This document shows, piece after piece, positions 34,701 through 45,000 of a DNA stretch of 64,000 nucleotides (the stretch's first letter is position 1; each line of letters begins with the position of its first letter). The DNA comes from a virus. The notes below the pieces were generated by a model, which was not told where the DNA came from, did not search any database, and saw nothing but the letters and a program-made list of their open reading frames with translations. The position numbers and the translations under genes were made by a program. Location: positions 1 to 64,000 of IMG/VR virus record IMGVR_UViG_3300036985_006427. One strand, given 5' to 3'.

Positions 34701-36793
34701 AATTCAGTAATTTTTGCAAACGATTGAGCTTGAATCGCTTCTGATCCAGCAGACAGAGTGCTTAAAAAAGCTCGGTGCTCTGAAATATCTTCAATGTAAG
34801 TATCGTTGTATGATAATAAAAAATCTTTCCATTTTTCGTATGAGATTAAAGCTGCTCGTAGCTCCATCTCTGTCGCCACGTAATAGCTTCCAACTCCATG
34901 AGCGTTTAGAGATGTGGCGTCCAGTAAAATCTGTTGGTAAGAACCAAAGCCTCTTGGTATTGATATAGCTTTGTTTCCAATCATACCATAATACGGCAAA
35001 AGTTGCTGTTGCTCTTGAACTCTGAGATCCCATTGGGATTGTTGAAGCCAAGTCATATTGGCGGTATTGTTCGCTTGATTCGAAGTCCAGAGAGTGTCTC
35101 TATCACGTTCAGTGGAAAAGAAATATGTTTCGACCTCTTGGGCACCAACAACAAACTTGTCGGTAACAACATTGGATAATTCATAACCAACATCTTGGTT
35201 TTCTACATTGATGCCTCTTGACTCTAAATTATCTAAGTATGATTTTATCGCGCCATATTTTGGCTGCTTTGTTTTATCTATAGCATCTAGTCTTATTATT
35301 CCTGTGATAATATTTGCGGATTTTCCTTGAGATATTTGGTCGTTGTTGTAATTATAGAAAAATTCACATGACGGATGATCTATAACCGGAAGCAATGTTA
35401 CGTATAGTTCATGACTAATGATATCGCATAACTCTTGAGCTAGGCTCAGCAAGTCTATTTGGCTAAAATCCATGTAATACAATAGTGGGATTTTTCCTGT
35501 GGGGATTCCACCAAAATCAACCACATAATTAAATCCTCTAAAATTTATTGATCCGCCAAAACCAGCTTGAACATATTCTTGTGGCATGAACCCGTCGTAT
35601 TGAAACAATGCGGACAAAGCTTGAGAAATGCGATAAAATGGCATTCCTTTGTCGCTTCTTCTTGAAAAACCTTGACCAGTGATTGGGAAAAATCTAGGTA
35701 GATTTTCTGGGTTAACAATAGAATTGTTTACTTCAAAAAAGTATTCATCCTTCAAGAGAACTGGCTTAGGGTTTATATCAGTTGTCAACGATCCATCAGA
35801 TGAAACCCATTGTCTCGCTGAAGGTGTAACTTGAGCTATGTTATTAGTCTTTTCCCAACCAGTAACGTCATTCCAATTAGATAAAACTCCAACATAATCT
35901 ACTCTTCCAGAATTATCAACAAGCTTAGTTACAATTGCGGCTGTGCCTTCTCTTTCAAATTTTGTCAGCAATTGAACCGATGGATCATATTCTAAAAACC
36001 CATAGACATTTATAAGGTTTTTATTGTTGAATGTTGTTCCTTGGTAGTCGTTTAATAGAACTGCTACATTGGATAGAATTTCCCTCGGATCTGTGAGCTG
36101 AACAGCATACGTTGGCTTGCCACCGTTGCCTTTATTTTGAGTGTAGCTTTGCAGTATCCCACCAAAATTAAAGTGAGAACGTCCTCGCCAGTATGTGTTT
36201 ATATCCCATAAAGCGCTTCTGTTTTGAATGAGTTTCGCTTGACGGTCAACAAAATGATATGGTTTCAATTCGTCGAAATCATCTGGGTTCCAGCTTGACG
36301 TAGGAAATGGAACGCCCCAAGCATTATTGGCTATTTTTGGAGGAAGGGTTTCTATGCCATACAGATCATCGTACGTTTGACGGAAAGCCTGATCTATTGT
36401 TGCTGGATTTTTTCCAAACTTAAAAAATACTGGCGTGCCAACAACGGGAGGTCTGAAAGTATCATATTCTCCGTTGTGGTATGGATCGTCTCCGTAACCC
36501 AATGTTGTTGAGTCTGATTTATTGAATTCGTCATTTATTAAATTGACGCTCATTGTAGATGATGAAGATCCAAACCCTGCGCTTAAATCAAAGTCAATGA
36601 TAGAAGCTCCAAGAAATGTTTGTTGTACAAACCCTTCATTGCCAAAGTTTCCACCGGTGAGATTATCTGCGGTCCAACCTCCAGTTGATATGCCTCCGCT
36701 GGCTCCTTGAGGTAGATTAAAATGAACAGGCCAATCTTTTCCGTATTCACCTGAAGGCGGAATTATTCCATATGCATTATCTAAATTTGACAT
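31706..36793 (-). CDS. Large tail/baseplate protein (1,695 aa) with central coiled coil
   Basis: The N-terminal ~450 residues are beta-rich, with FGGILQSYTQNK and a YAVQLTDPREILSNVAVLLN segment that looks like the start of a baseplate-hub type module, although I cannot prove homology. A long helical region at about residues 770-900 contains LINAKTRLIKDTEHLQKGLE and TEEISKAQQTINNYLKLQSQ and is probably a coiled coil. The remainder is mixed and ends in a Gln/Ser-rich helix with AAAMARVGTYGTQQALNSTA. A hub-like or tail-tip protein fits its position downstream of the tape measure. The gene starts 14 nt after the 178-residue gene and is followed by a 29-nt gap. Confidence 0.6.
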   Translation of the reverse strand: MSNLDNAYGIIPPSGEYGKDWPVHFNLPQGASGGISTGGWTADNLTGGNFGNEGFVQQTFLGASIIDFDLSAGFGSSSSTMSVNLINDEFNKSDSTTLGYGDDPYHNGEYDTFRPPVVGTPVFFKFGKNPATIDQAFRQTYDDLYGIETLPPKIANNAWGVPFPTSSWNPDDFDELKPYHFVDRQAKLIQNRSALWDINTYWRGRSHFNFGGILQSYTQNKGNGGKPTYAVQLTDPREILSNVAVLLNDYQGTTFNNKNLINVYGFLEYDPSVQLLTKFEREGTAAIVTKLVDNSGRVDYVGVLSNWNDVTGWEKTNNIAQVTPSARQWVSSDGSLTTDINPKPVLLKDEYFFEVNNSIVNPENLPRFFPITGQGFSRRSDKGMPFYRISQALSALFQYDGFMPQEYVQAGFGGSINFRGFNYVVDFGGIPTGKIPLLYYMDFSQIDLLSLAQELCDIISHELYVTLLPVIDHPSCEFFYNYNNDQISQGKSANIITGIIRLDAIDKTKQPKYGAIKSYLDNLESRGINVENQDVGYELSNVVTDKFVVGAQEVETYFFSTERDRDTLWTSNQANNTANMTWLQQSQWDLRVQEQQQLLPYYGMIGNKAISIPRGFGSYQQILLDATSLNAHGVGSYYVATEMELRAALISYEKWKDFLLSYNDTYIEDISEHRAFLSTLSAGSEAIQAQSFAKITELAGALQDGEITSAINALKGRQYAVTVPRCVWHSDKPVVTEDGYPASPCSPPFGYPLYYRRATNIGILEAGISSLVNAKTRLIKDTEHLQKGLESVEAPMLQLPRAIDHVADLQDTLNKLYYSDDKEKKALTEEISKAQQTINNYLKLQSQLKAAGDTVAYVQNIGNGPLGKFLFNIEKTAKKHEENAKKVYEFVKAIADECLGKKFLVRLPKSCNLGYSSTISTFTGTTPFNVKNGPFGFPPKPISSDPAAIGGVYYDINRLSGNIGYELRALDALSNSNPSNLWYPYLQDYVSDKNLSQRRGASASYNFGALKGNFNPFSEAWEWNYKPESQGGFFGFNMFGVNISALQALKNGVPWSALPPAIQQGLCPVDTTNLLSDTSRVQCYVRFNHSELLDFTGVSKNDIVQQVVTQGGQFIADVVEELPNNNIDQKTRFEGLAATEADRNKKILQPPSMAFVKCSVEEKLYMPPRLKDYSLTQFARNYSFNLSIPEQKLVETVGANGCRASKYIFEEIVPLFSLPKNGGVDGTASPWVDFSRTYNADLDGWIIDTDTEQLDDEHVYALITLPGRIKSSVDTRWNDGQNQTYQAAQLKHLMTQDTVQIPEFNFPAIPVPGPPNLRCEPTLFRVNPSDLLSPVFLQQREKAIREAQRYNLVGSEFVIGVFGLAPLEMAFIPGKKSDWLNLSLGEISSARSIAKKIVKGSIANSPNTAINYIQPSPVYPDLIALPLMSMERCYGPWMSASQLNPEEDSRIKYSDIGGKVEFIKNENLAPWNYAGYQLMNEAGSLEAQFSNSLLLFSERGGFVFPDAPTGIALAKALQAEGPLITSIGINVSQGGVKTTVKLDLYTAQWGKLAKQKEMAISQIARERQKLRDEQNSAIRRGLGKRATSADLVNTVMNGGGKQIMNLVNSVTNQVESNRVFGEEIKEGVVAVGKDTGVSYSSAAAMARVGTYGTQQALNSTAVSSMGDILQAYSQGPNSSLPSMEIQQNFSDLNFL

Positions 36794-36807
36794 TTATCCT
36801 CTCCAAA

Positions 36808-37344
36808 TTATCCGTATGGGTTCCAATTGACAGAAGTCCTAAAGGTAGAAATATATGGTATTGATATTACTCCCACTGGAAGAACTAGTTCATGATGAAT
36901 ATAGTTGTTGAATATGGTAAAATCTTCTATTTGTTTAGACCTTACATCTTCGCCATTAGAAAATCTACTTCTCTCAAGATTATAATGAAAAATGCCACTT
37001 TGCCTATTCTGATCGCATAAAACCCCATCTTCTGATGGATATGTTTTTAATATTCCTGAAGCATCCCACCAAGCGTCACTATAATAGTTGTTTATATCGC
37101 TGGCTTTATACTTTGCTTCTGTTTGTTCGTTGGGATATGGAAACGGTACATTTATCCCAGAGCCTCTGAAAGACGGTGCTTCTGATCTCATTCTGTGAGA
37201 TTGAGTAACGTCAAAACCGTTTGATTCTCCCGAAGGCAACAATCCAGAGACTGGCATTGCTTGTTGCTGTGAAGACAAAGGAAGGTTTGGACCTAACCCT
37301 GCGTCAAAAAAATCTGACCATTTAGGTTTATAAGCATGTGTCAT
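36808..37344 (-). CDS. Tail module protein (178 aa), unknown function
   Basis: A small hypothetical protein with many aromatic residues (NNYYSDAWWDASGILKTY) and a beta-rich C-terminus ending STFRTSVNWNPYG. It has no recognised domain, signal peptide or membrane segment. It lies 2 nt from the stop of the 581-residue gene and 14 nt before the 1,695-residue gene, so it belongs to the tail operon. It may be a baseplate or adaptor component; the position is the only evidence. Confidence 0.6.
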   Translation of the reverse strand: MTHAYKPKWSDFFDAGLGPNLPLSSQQQAMPVSGLLPSGESNGFDVTQSHRMRSEAPSFRGSGINVPFPYPNEQTEAKYKASDINNYYSDAWWDASGILKTYPSEDGVLCDQNRQSGIFHYNLERSRFSNGEDVRSKQIEDFTIFNNYIHHELVLPVGVISIPYISTFRTSVNWNPYG

Positions 37345-37346
37345 GA

Positions 37347-39092
37347 TTAACGATCCAACTCATATGTCCAAGAGATATTGAATGAATAAGTGCCTTCTTT
37401 AGGATTCCAACTTTCGCTAGGAGGAGATATGAAATACTTTCTGACTCCGGGTTCATTCTTTGGACTAAGTTCGTTTATTAATCCAGCTATTTGACTAGCG
37501 GTTGGTTCAACAAGACTGGGTTTTTTCAATATCAATGTATTTCTTTTGTCTCCATATGCTATTTTTGTATAGTCCATAGTCAAGCTTATAGAAACATCCC
37601 TTTTATACTCTGTTCTTCCGCCTATATATTGTAGCACTGGACCAGTTGCTCTGCCAAGAACTGGAATGATCGCAAAAATATCTCCGGGATAAGTATCGTT
37701 GACCTGAATACTTTCAGCGATAACCCCTGATATTATATTTGTTGGTCTGTTGTTGAAGCTAAGATTATAAGATATATCTCCAGTGTATTGATTTGAACTC
37801 AAGCTCATGGAGACTGGCTGAGAATTAAGGGCAACTGCAACTAAATTATTAGCACGTTTATATATTGGACTGATCAATCCAAACCTTCCGCTGTTTGATA
37901 TTTCATTATATTTTGACAAAGCGTTTGCATACGCTCCGCTGACAGCGTTAAAATTTGCACTTCCAAGACCAGATCCATAAACTGGTGAAAAATTACGCAA
38001 ACCCTTTATCGCTCCATCTATTTGGACCGTAATGAAAGGATCGGTGTTTGATGTGGATGTAGATAAATTATAAACTTCATTTGCTTTTCCACTGCTCAAT
38101 ATCCAGTTTTCTGACACTGAGTATGTACCTTCAGTGACATTGATTTGCTCAGTTCTTACATGATTATAACCACCGTAAGAATTCACTAAATTGATAGTAC
38201 CAGAGCCTATTTGACCAATAATATTAGGATATTGTATGCCAGTTCCGCCACCGCTTAGTCTTTTCTGCACAAACCTTTTAGCTTGTTCCCAAGCTGGCAC
38301 ATTCAAGCTTCCAATGGCAGACGTTTGGTAATTGTAGCTTGTGCTTGCTGGTCCATAAACCGTTTTACCAGTAGCGCTCAGAGAATGAGATATTCTATAA
38401 GTTATGGGATTATCAACAGACTCACCAGTTTGGTCGTCTGCTTCGATACCCCAGTCTTCACTGTAAGTTTCGATAAACGCAGTATCTTGACTGCTGAGCA
38501 AGGCAGAAATGTTAGTGTCTGTGGCTCGAAGATCTCCATTAACAAATGTTCCTTCATAGTCTACATACTGGTCTGGATCGTCCCCTCGAAGTAGATAATC
38601 AGCTTCTAAAACTATCGTATACTCACACTTAGTGATATATTGACCTTCAGTAAAGTCAACACTAATAGTTCTTGGAAAACAAGTTATTGTAGCCCCAGCA
38701 TTATCGAGAATATCTGTTATTTCTACTCGTTGTCCATCTTGGGCAAACAAAGCTCTTAAAGCTCGCTGTTTGCTAAAAATAGCAGACTCTGGTTTATGAA
38801 CTTTTTGCTTGGGTGGTCTTGATCGTTGGGATGTAGGAACAGAGTCAAACTGGCCATACGGACCAACACCTGTAGGAGCAGCGTTTGCAAAAAAATCAAA
38901 CAGCGTATTTGTATCTGGACTTAATGCGTACGGTGTTCCTTCATTTGGCAGTAAACTACCAGTAAGGGTAATTGTATAGGTAACCCCAAAATTTCCCTCT
39001 TTATTTTTTAGAATAGACTCAGAAATTTGAACTAACGGTGTTGGACGCACAGTACAAATGTCAGTATTTTTGTAATAAACTTTTATTGGCAT
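37347..39092 (-). CDS. Tail/baseplate structural protein (581 aa)
   Basis: The N-terminus IKVYYKNTDICTVRPTPLVQ leads to TYTITLTGSLL, a pattern I associate with virion proteins encoded after the tape measure in large phages, without being able to name a family. The protein is nearly all beta, with repeated strands such as VDFTEGQYITKCEYTIVLEA and YKRDVSISLTMDYTKIAY and a C-terminal GTYSFNISWTYELDR. It has no enzymatic motif. Its ATG directly follows the TAA of the 4,158-residue gene (TAAATG), which implies coupled translation and a shared structure. A baseplate or tail-tip scaffold role is inferred. Confidence 0.62.
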   Translation of the reverse strand: MPIKVYYKNTDICTVRPTPLVQISESILKNKEGNFGVTYTITLTGSLLPNEGTPYALSPDTNTLFDFFANAAPTGVGPYGQFDSVPTSQRSRPPKQKVHKPESAIFSKQRALRALFAQDGQRVEITDILDNAGATITCFPRTISVDFTEGQYITKCEYTIVLEADYLLRGDDPDQYVDYEGTFVNGDLRATDTNISALLSSQDTAFIETYSEDWGIEADDQTGESVDNPITYRISHSLSATGKTVYGPASTSYNYQTSAIGSLNVPAWEQAKRFVQKRLSGGGTGIQYPNIIGQIGSGTINLVNSYGGYNHVRTEQINVTEGTYSVSENWILSSGKANEVYNLSTSTSNTDPFITVQIDGAIKGLRNFSPVYGSGLGSANFNAVSGAYANALSKYNEISNSGRFGLISPIYKRANNLVAVALNSQPVSMSLSSNQYTGDISYNLSFNNRPTNIISGVIAESIQVNDTYPGDIFAIIPVLGRATGPVLQYIGGRTEYKRDVSISLTMDYTKIAYGDKRNTLILKKPSLVEPTASQIAGLINELSPKNEPGVRKYFISPPSESWNPKEGTYSFNISWTYELDR

Positions 39093-42000
39093 TTAATATC
39101 CTCTTACTCTTAAATTAAGAGCATTCGTTGTCTGAGTACTCGTCAGTGATAAATTCAAGGATTCTGAACTCTGCCCACTTGGAGCAGAGATAAACAGAGA
39201 TAATCCAGAAGGGTTCTCTCCGCTAGCAATCCCTAAAACACCAAAGTTATACAATCCTAATGTATTATACACATTTGCTCGATCTGGCCCCAACAACGAT
39301 AGGTTCATATCTCCAGACATAGCGACTGGTCTTCCGGAGGTTATCAAGTTGAATGAATTGTTGATTTCTGTACCCGGAAACAGTTCAAACTTTATGTTAT
39401 CGATGTATGGTCTATGAGCCACAAAACCCTTTGTTGATGGGTCAAAACCAGAAGCTTCTAAGAAAATGTCTCCATTTTTATTGCTAAACACTATGCCTGA
39501 AACTACATATTCTAATGAATCTCCAGATGAATTCTGGTACACCCTTAGGCCAACCCTGTCTGTTGATCCAGACTCTTGTTTGTTTCCAAACACATGAGCG
39601 TCTATCCAACCTCCGCTATTTTGTATAGAAGGAATCTGTTGTCTTAAAACACAGTCGAAGGTATAAGCAGCTCCAGCATTATTTAAACCTTTTGTTGGAT
39701 GATCTCCACTCGTTGGCCAATCGTGATTTGGAGAACCAGCAATCAATGTATAATCACTATCTCCTCTAAGTGGCCTATCTATACAAACGGAGGCTCCAAA
39801 GTTGTCATTGTCTGAACCACTAGCCGCCAATATTCCGGTTGTTAATGCGGTTTGAACTCTAGACTTGTAACCTACGGCAAGCATCTTTTCAGCAAATATC
39901 CATCTTTGTGTTCTTTCATTGAAGTTGACCATTTCGTTTCTATAGTTATAAACAGCACCATTGTTTAGAGTCATTGTTCCGCTGTTGTTGCCAAATGTAT
40001 TTACTCTGATTCCGGAATCGGCTAAATCGTAGAATGAATGTTTTGGAATATCAAACTTGGCGTCAAAACTCTTTCTCTGGAAGGCTGTAGATCCACTGTA
40101 GATATGGTGATGTAAAGTTTCAAACGAATGATTTGGAGCGCCCACAACGGCCATGTCGTAAGCTATATCAACTGAAAATCCAAATCTATCTCCACGGCGA
40201 GCGTATTCTGATATAAATGAAGAATCGTTTATTTGATGTGGACCTCTCAAACTTGTTAATTTCTGAGATGGAGTTGGAGAGAAATCGTAGATGCCAACAT
40301 TTATGCTGTTTGGCTTTATCTTTTGTTTGAACTCCCAAGGTAGAAACTCTTCTATTACATTTTTACCATTGTTTGTTTTCTCGAATATGAATGCAGCTCC
40401 AGCGCCTCCGTCTGCGCCTATTCTTATTCCAGATCTAGTTGCATCGTTTTTGATTTCATGCCACTGAACAATTCCACTGACACCGCTTATAGCTCCTTCT
40501 GAATGAAATGCGTTGTATGGTGTTCCAACTATAATTTTTCCATTGTCTATAGCGACAGAGTATCCGAATAAATCTCCCGGACATCCAGAGTTGAATAAAT
40601 CATAATCAAGATAGTCTGCGTTAGCTATCTTCATAAGCTCATTCAATCCGCCTCCGATACCGGCATCAACTATAAAGCTTCTGTTTGAATTTTTATCTAA
40701 TCCTAACAGGATATCATAATCGGTATAAATACCTCCATTGTAGGTTACAATATCCAAGAAGTCTCCACTGAACCTAGGGTACATTCCATATTTAGTGATA
40801 ACTTCATCGTTAAAGAAGCTTTTGGATCTTTGTTCCATTTCTTCTGAAGTTTTAAGTTCTGGTGGTCTAGATAGAGTTGTAGGATCGTACGTATCCTCGT
40901 TGTCAGAATAGTTGTTCAAATTACCAGCAACACCATTTCCTCCCCAAAGTCTAGAAGGAATCAAAGTAGCGCCAATAGCCTGACCGCTAACCGCAGCATA
41001 TTTAGCCGGAGAGCCTCGTTCAGGAGCGCGTAATTTCTGAGAAAGTTCCCAGTTTCTGCCTTCTTTTATTAGGGCAGTATCGTAAACCCCTCCTGATTGT
41101 AGTCTTCCTGCCCCGTTACCAATGTTGATGGTTTCGCCAGTATCGTTTGGACTCGGAGGATATAGATTTCTAACAAAGCTTTGGTTGCCAGTTATAGTCG
41201 TTGATCTATAATGAGGGCATTGACCTTGAAGCAAAGTTGAGTCTGCTATTAAAATGATTTTTGATCTTCTCTTGCCATTCTGGAACGATGAGAAGTTTTC
41301 AAACTCTTCTGCCACAATGACTGGTCCATCTTCTATCAATTCTTCAGCCCAGCTTTCAGACGCAGAAATACACTCATCTGTTGTGAAATTGTTTTCATCA
41401 CAGTAAATGGAACTCTTGTGTTTGACTGGTCTAGAAACACCCGGAACTACTCCGCTAGCTGCTGGATTCACAGCGTACCGGAAGTTGAATTGAACTGGAA
41501 GTCCATCGTTTATCAAACCGCTGGTTGTTATAGCATTGATTTCAGTAATGATTGGAAGCAACGCTCCAGAGATAGACAGCATTCTAGGAGTTTTAGGAGG
41601 CAATGAAATGCCTTCTAATTCTTTGACATCTATAAAACTAGACCATTTACTTGTTTGAAAAGTTATTCCAAACTCATCTATGTTGCTATTTGATTCTGTT
41701 CTAAATTCAAAAATGGTTTCCTGAGGAATATAGGTCGTTGTTTTGGTTAGCTCTCCAACGCTTCCACAGGCGAACGAAGGCAAACCTACGGGCGTATCAA
41801 ATATTAGATTTCCACTATGATTCGCGCATATTTTAAATTTTTCATCTGGAGACTCAGAGACCCAATTTATCCATACTCTGTATCCAGATCCGGGTAAAAT
41901 AGGGAAAGTAACAGCGCCTGCCCCGTTAATCTGCCAAGTGTTTTTAGCTCCATACACTTTATAGGTTTGTTTTATCTCTGGCAAGAAAGATAGTATTCTT

Positions 42001-45000
42001 TCAAAATCCTGCCCTCCTGATAATGGCACAAAGTTTGTTCTGCTTGCGTATGAAAACTCTTCACTTTGAGATGCAACGCTAATTGTAGCTGTGTTTGGAT
42101 GGAAATCTATTCCACTGAGACTTGTAGAGGTTTTGTAACTAGGATATGTGAAGTGATACCCATCATCACAACCGCTGATGCTGTCTGTTGCATAGTTTAT
42201 CAATTGTTTGTTGTCATTTTCTGTATATCTGCTCAACTTGTCTGACAAGTAATACTTGCCAAGTTTTGGTAAGTACATTGGCTTGCTTGTCATTCTCAGG
42301 CCACTGCAAAGATATGTAATATTATCAGATATTTCTTGAGCGGTACTATCTTTTACAGCACTGTAAGTTATAATTATCTTCTTGTTGCCAAAGTCAAGCC
42401 AGTCGTTTAGCGTCATTAAATCTTCACTCGAAGGTTTTCCAGACGGAAACGCCAACCACACAAAGTCTATGGAGCCGTTGACATATCTCATTTCACTGTT
42501 TTCTGTGAAAAATCCGCCATCAGGAAAAAATTCAACGTTTAATTTATTTGCTAAATTATGACCAGAGGCAGAATTTCCAGAAGAGTCATAAGCGTTCTTG
42601 AGAGATGTTCTTCCTGTAAAGCCATTTATCTGCAAACCCTTTGGGGCATACAAGCAATCTTTACGGATCATATTTATATAAAACTCTGTATTCTTATCTT
42701 TATTCAACGTGGCGTAACTAAGACCACGGCTAGCATCATCTTCACTCCACTGCGTAGCCAAGACATAAATGCGAGAATTATTAAATGATCCATCTGGTTT
42801 TCTTCCAGACTCCACAAGGGCTACTATCTGATCTGGGTAAACCGTTTCTGTGACATCAACAGCTTCAGATAAAATTTTACCAGCAGCTTGCATCAATCCG
42901 TCACGACCATTTTCAAGAGCAGGGTCGAACATATCTCCGTTATAATAAAATGAATTAAAGTTTCCACTAACAACCGATGGTCCATTTTCCATTATATGGA
43001 ACGCAAGTTCATTTATGTTGTTGGCAGCAAAAGATATCTTTTCTTCAAACTGCTTGTTGACTTTATAAACCTGTGGCTGAAAAGTATCCCATATCAATCC
43101 AGATGTAGCTGGATCGTACCAAGATGTTGGAGGCAAGTGTTCAGCGGTCGTCAAGACTGGCACGGGTTCTTCATTGCTTTTGTTGAACAACGATTGTGGA
43201 GGGCTATCACAATCGATAGTAAAGTTCTGGAACTGCAAAGGCCAGTTTTTATAATATGACACTACGCTACAAGTCTTTGGAGTTGTTTTTACGCACTGCT
43301 CTTTCCATTGGGCTCGTAAATCACCTACAATCCCTTTTAATGGAAATTCACATTTTGAATTTATAATTGGAGCAGGACCGTCACCGCAAGTAGCTCCTTC
43401 TGGGCAATTTAGATTTTCAAAAAATTCATCAAGATTATCTCTAGACAAATCTATACGAATATCGCCAACACCCTTGATATAATATTCTCCATGATGCTCA
43501 ATCGTTCTTCCAGTTGATCTATCTGGCAAGAAAGATTTAGTAGCATTGTATTTATTGCTAGAAACATCTTGTTGAGAAATGCATCCTTGAGCAGAATACT
43601 CAACATTACGCGCAGGATGTATTCTCATTCTGGAGCCTAATTTTTCCAGAATTTTGTTTACAATTTTATTTGAATCTTCATACAATCCATCTTCTTCCCA
43701 TACTGGGTCGTTGCCAACGATAACAAGATTTCTATCACCCAAAGACAACCAATCTTTGATGTTTTGAATAATTTCATCGCTTGCAGCATCTAGTTCTGGA
43801 GTGACAATAAACGCAAGACCAGCGTCTCTAGGAATTTCAATTTCAGAGAAATCAGTTCTTCTCCAAGATTTACCTTGATATCCAATCGTTCCGTTTGACC
43901 CAGAAGCGAAGATCAAAGGCCAATTAGAATTATCATAATAACCCAAAGCTCTTTCTTCAGGATGAGAAGATCTGTCAAGATTGCCAAACCTTCCAAACTC
44001 AACAACTTTGTTGTGAGGATAATATTTTCTGTTTTGGAATACTCTCACCGCTCCAGCATTTGTATATGAAGCCCAAGAGAGAATGTTATCACCCCAAACG
44101 TTAGCGTCTTCAAATTCGTTAAAGCAGTCTGTGGGTGCTCCGAACGCTACGGTTTCTCCGTCTTGGTCTACAGCACAGCTCCATCCGAGCCTCGACGTTG
44201 AAGCGAACGTAGATGGCAAGAACTGTCTGGTTCCTAAGTATTGAATATCATTGTGCCCATACTGATATGTCATTTTATAAGGGGTTGGCAGAGTTCCCCA
44301 GAAGTTGATATCATTTCTATATTCAAATCTTTCTGAGGATTGTATAAAGTCGTATGTAGACACTTTGGCTATAGCTTGTCCAGATTGAGACGCTATAGAA
44401 TCGTAATGACTGACAGCTTGCGGCTTGTTCGTGGAAACGCACCAGCTACGAATATTGTCGTAAACCTTCTGGGCTTCTTTTTCGTTTCGTTCAAAAATAT
44501 TACAAGATTTATCGTTCCACGGAGAACCGACTGCTACAACTTCTCCATTTTTACTTATAGAAACGGCGTGTCCAAACCTATCGTTGTATGTCTTGCTGTA
44601 TATCGAACCTAAACCATCCATACTGTCAAAGTTAAATTCTAACTTGTCGTTTGGAGACACAATGACTTGTATACAATTGAAAGTGTTTCTTTCTTTTTCA
44701 AATATATAAACTCTTCCGCCAGAGGCTGGTGGTACTTGAAATTCTGTTACAACAGACCCATGAGTAGAACCCCATTCTTGACCAACGCCACTTGCTATAA
44801 AGTTTCTGTTTAAAGTAGTGTTGGTGTATCCTGCGGACAATCTTCCGCTATCGAATGTATTTTCAAACAACTGCTTGCAAGTGGTATCCCATGTTTCAGA
44901 CTCTCCAGTGATCTTATTCAGATGACCACTTTGCGCAATGTTTTGGACAAGATCTTTGACTCCACTCGCATAAGAGTGAGCTAAATAAAACTTTTCAAAC

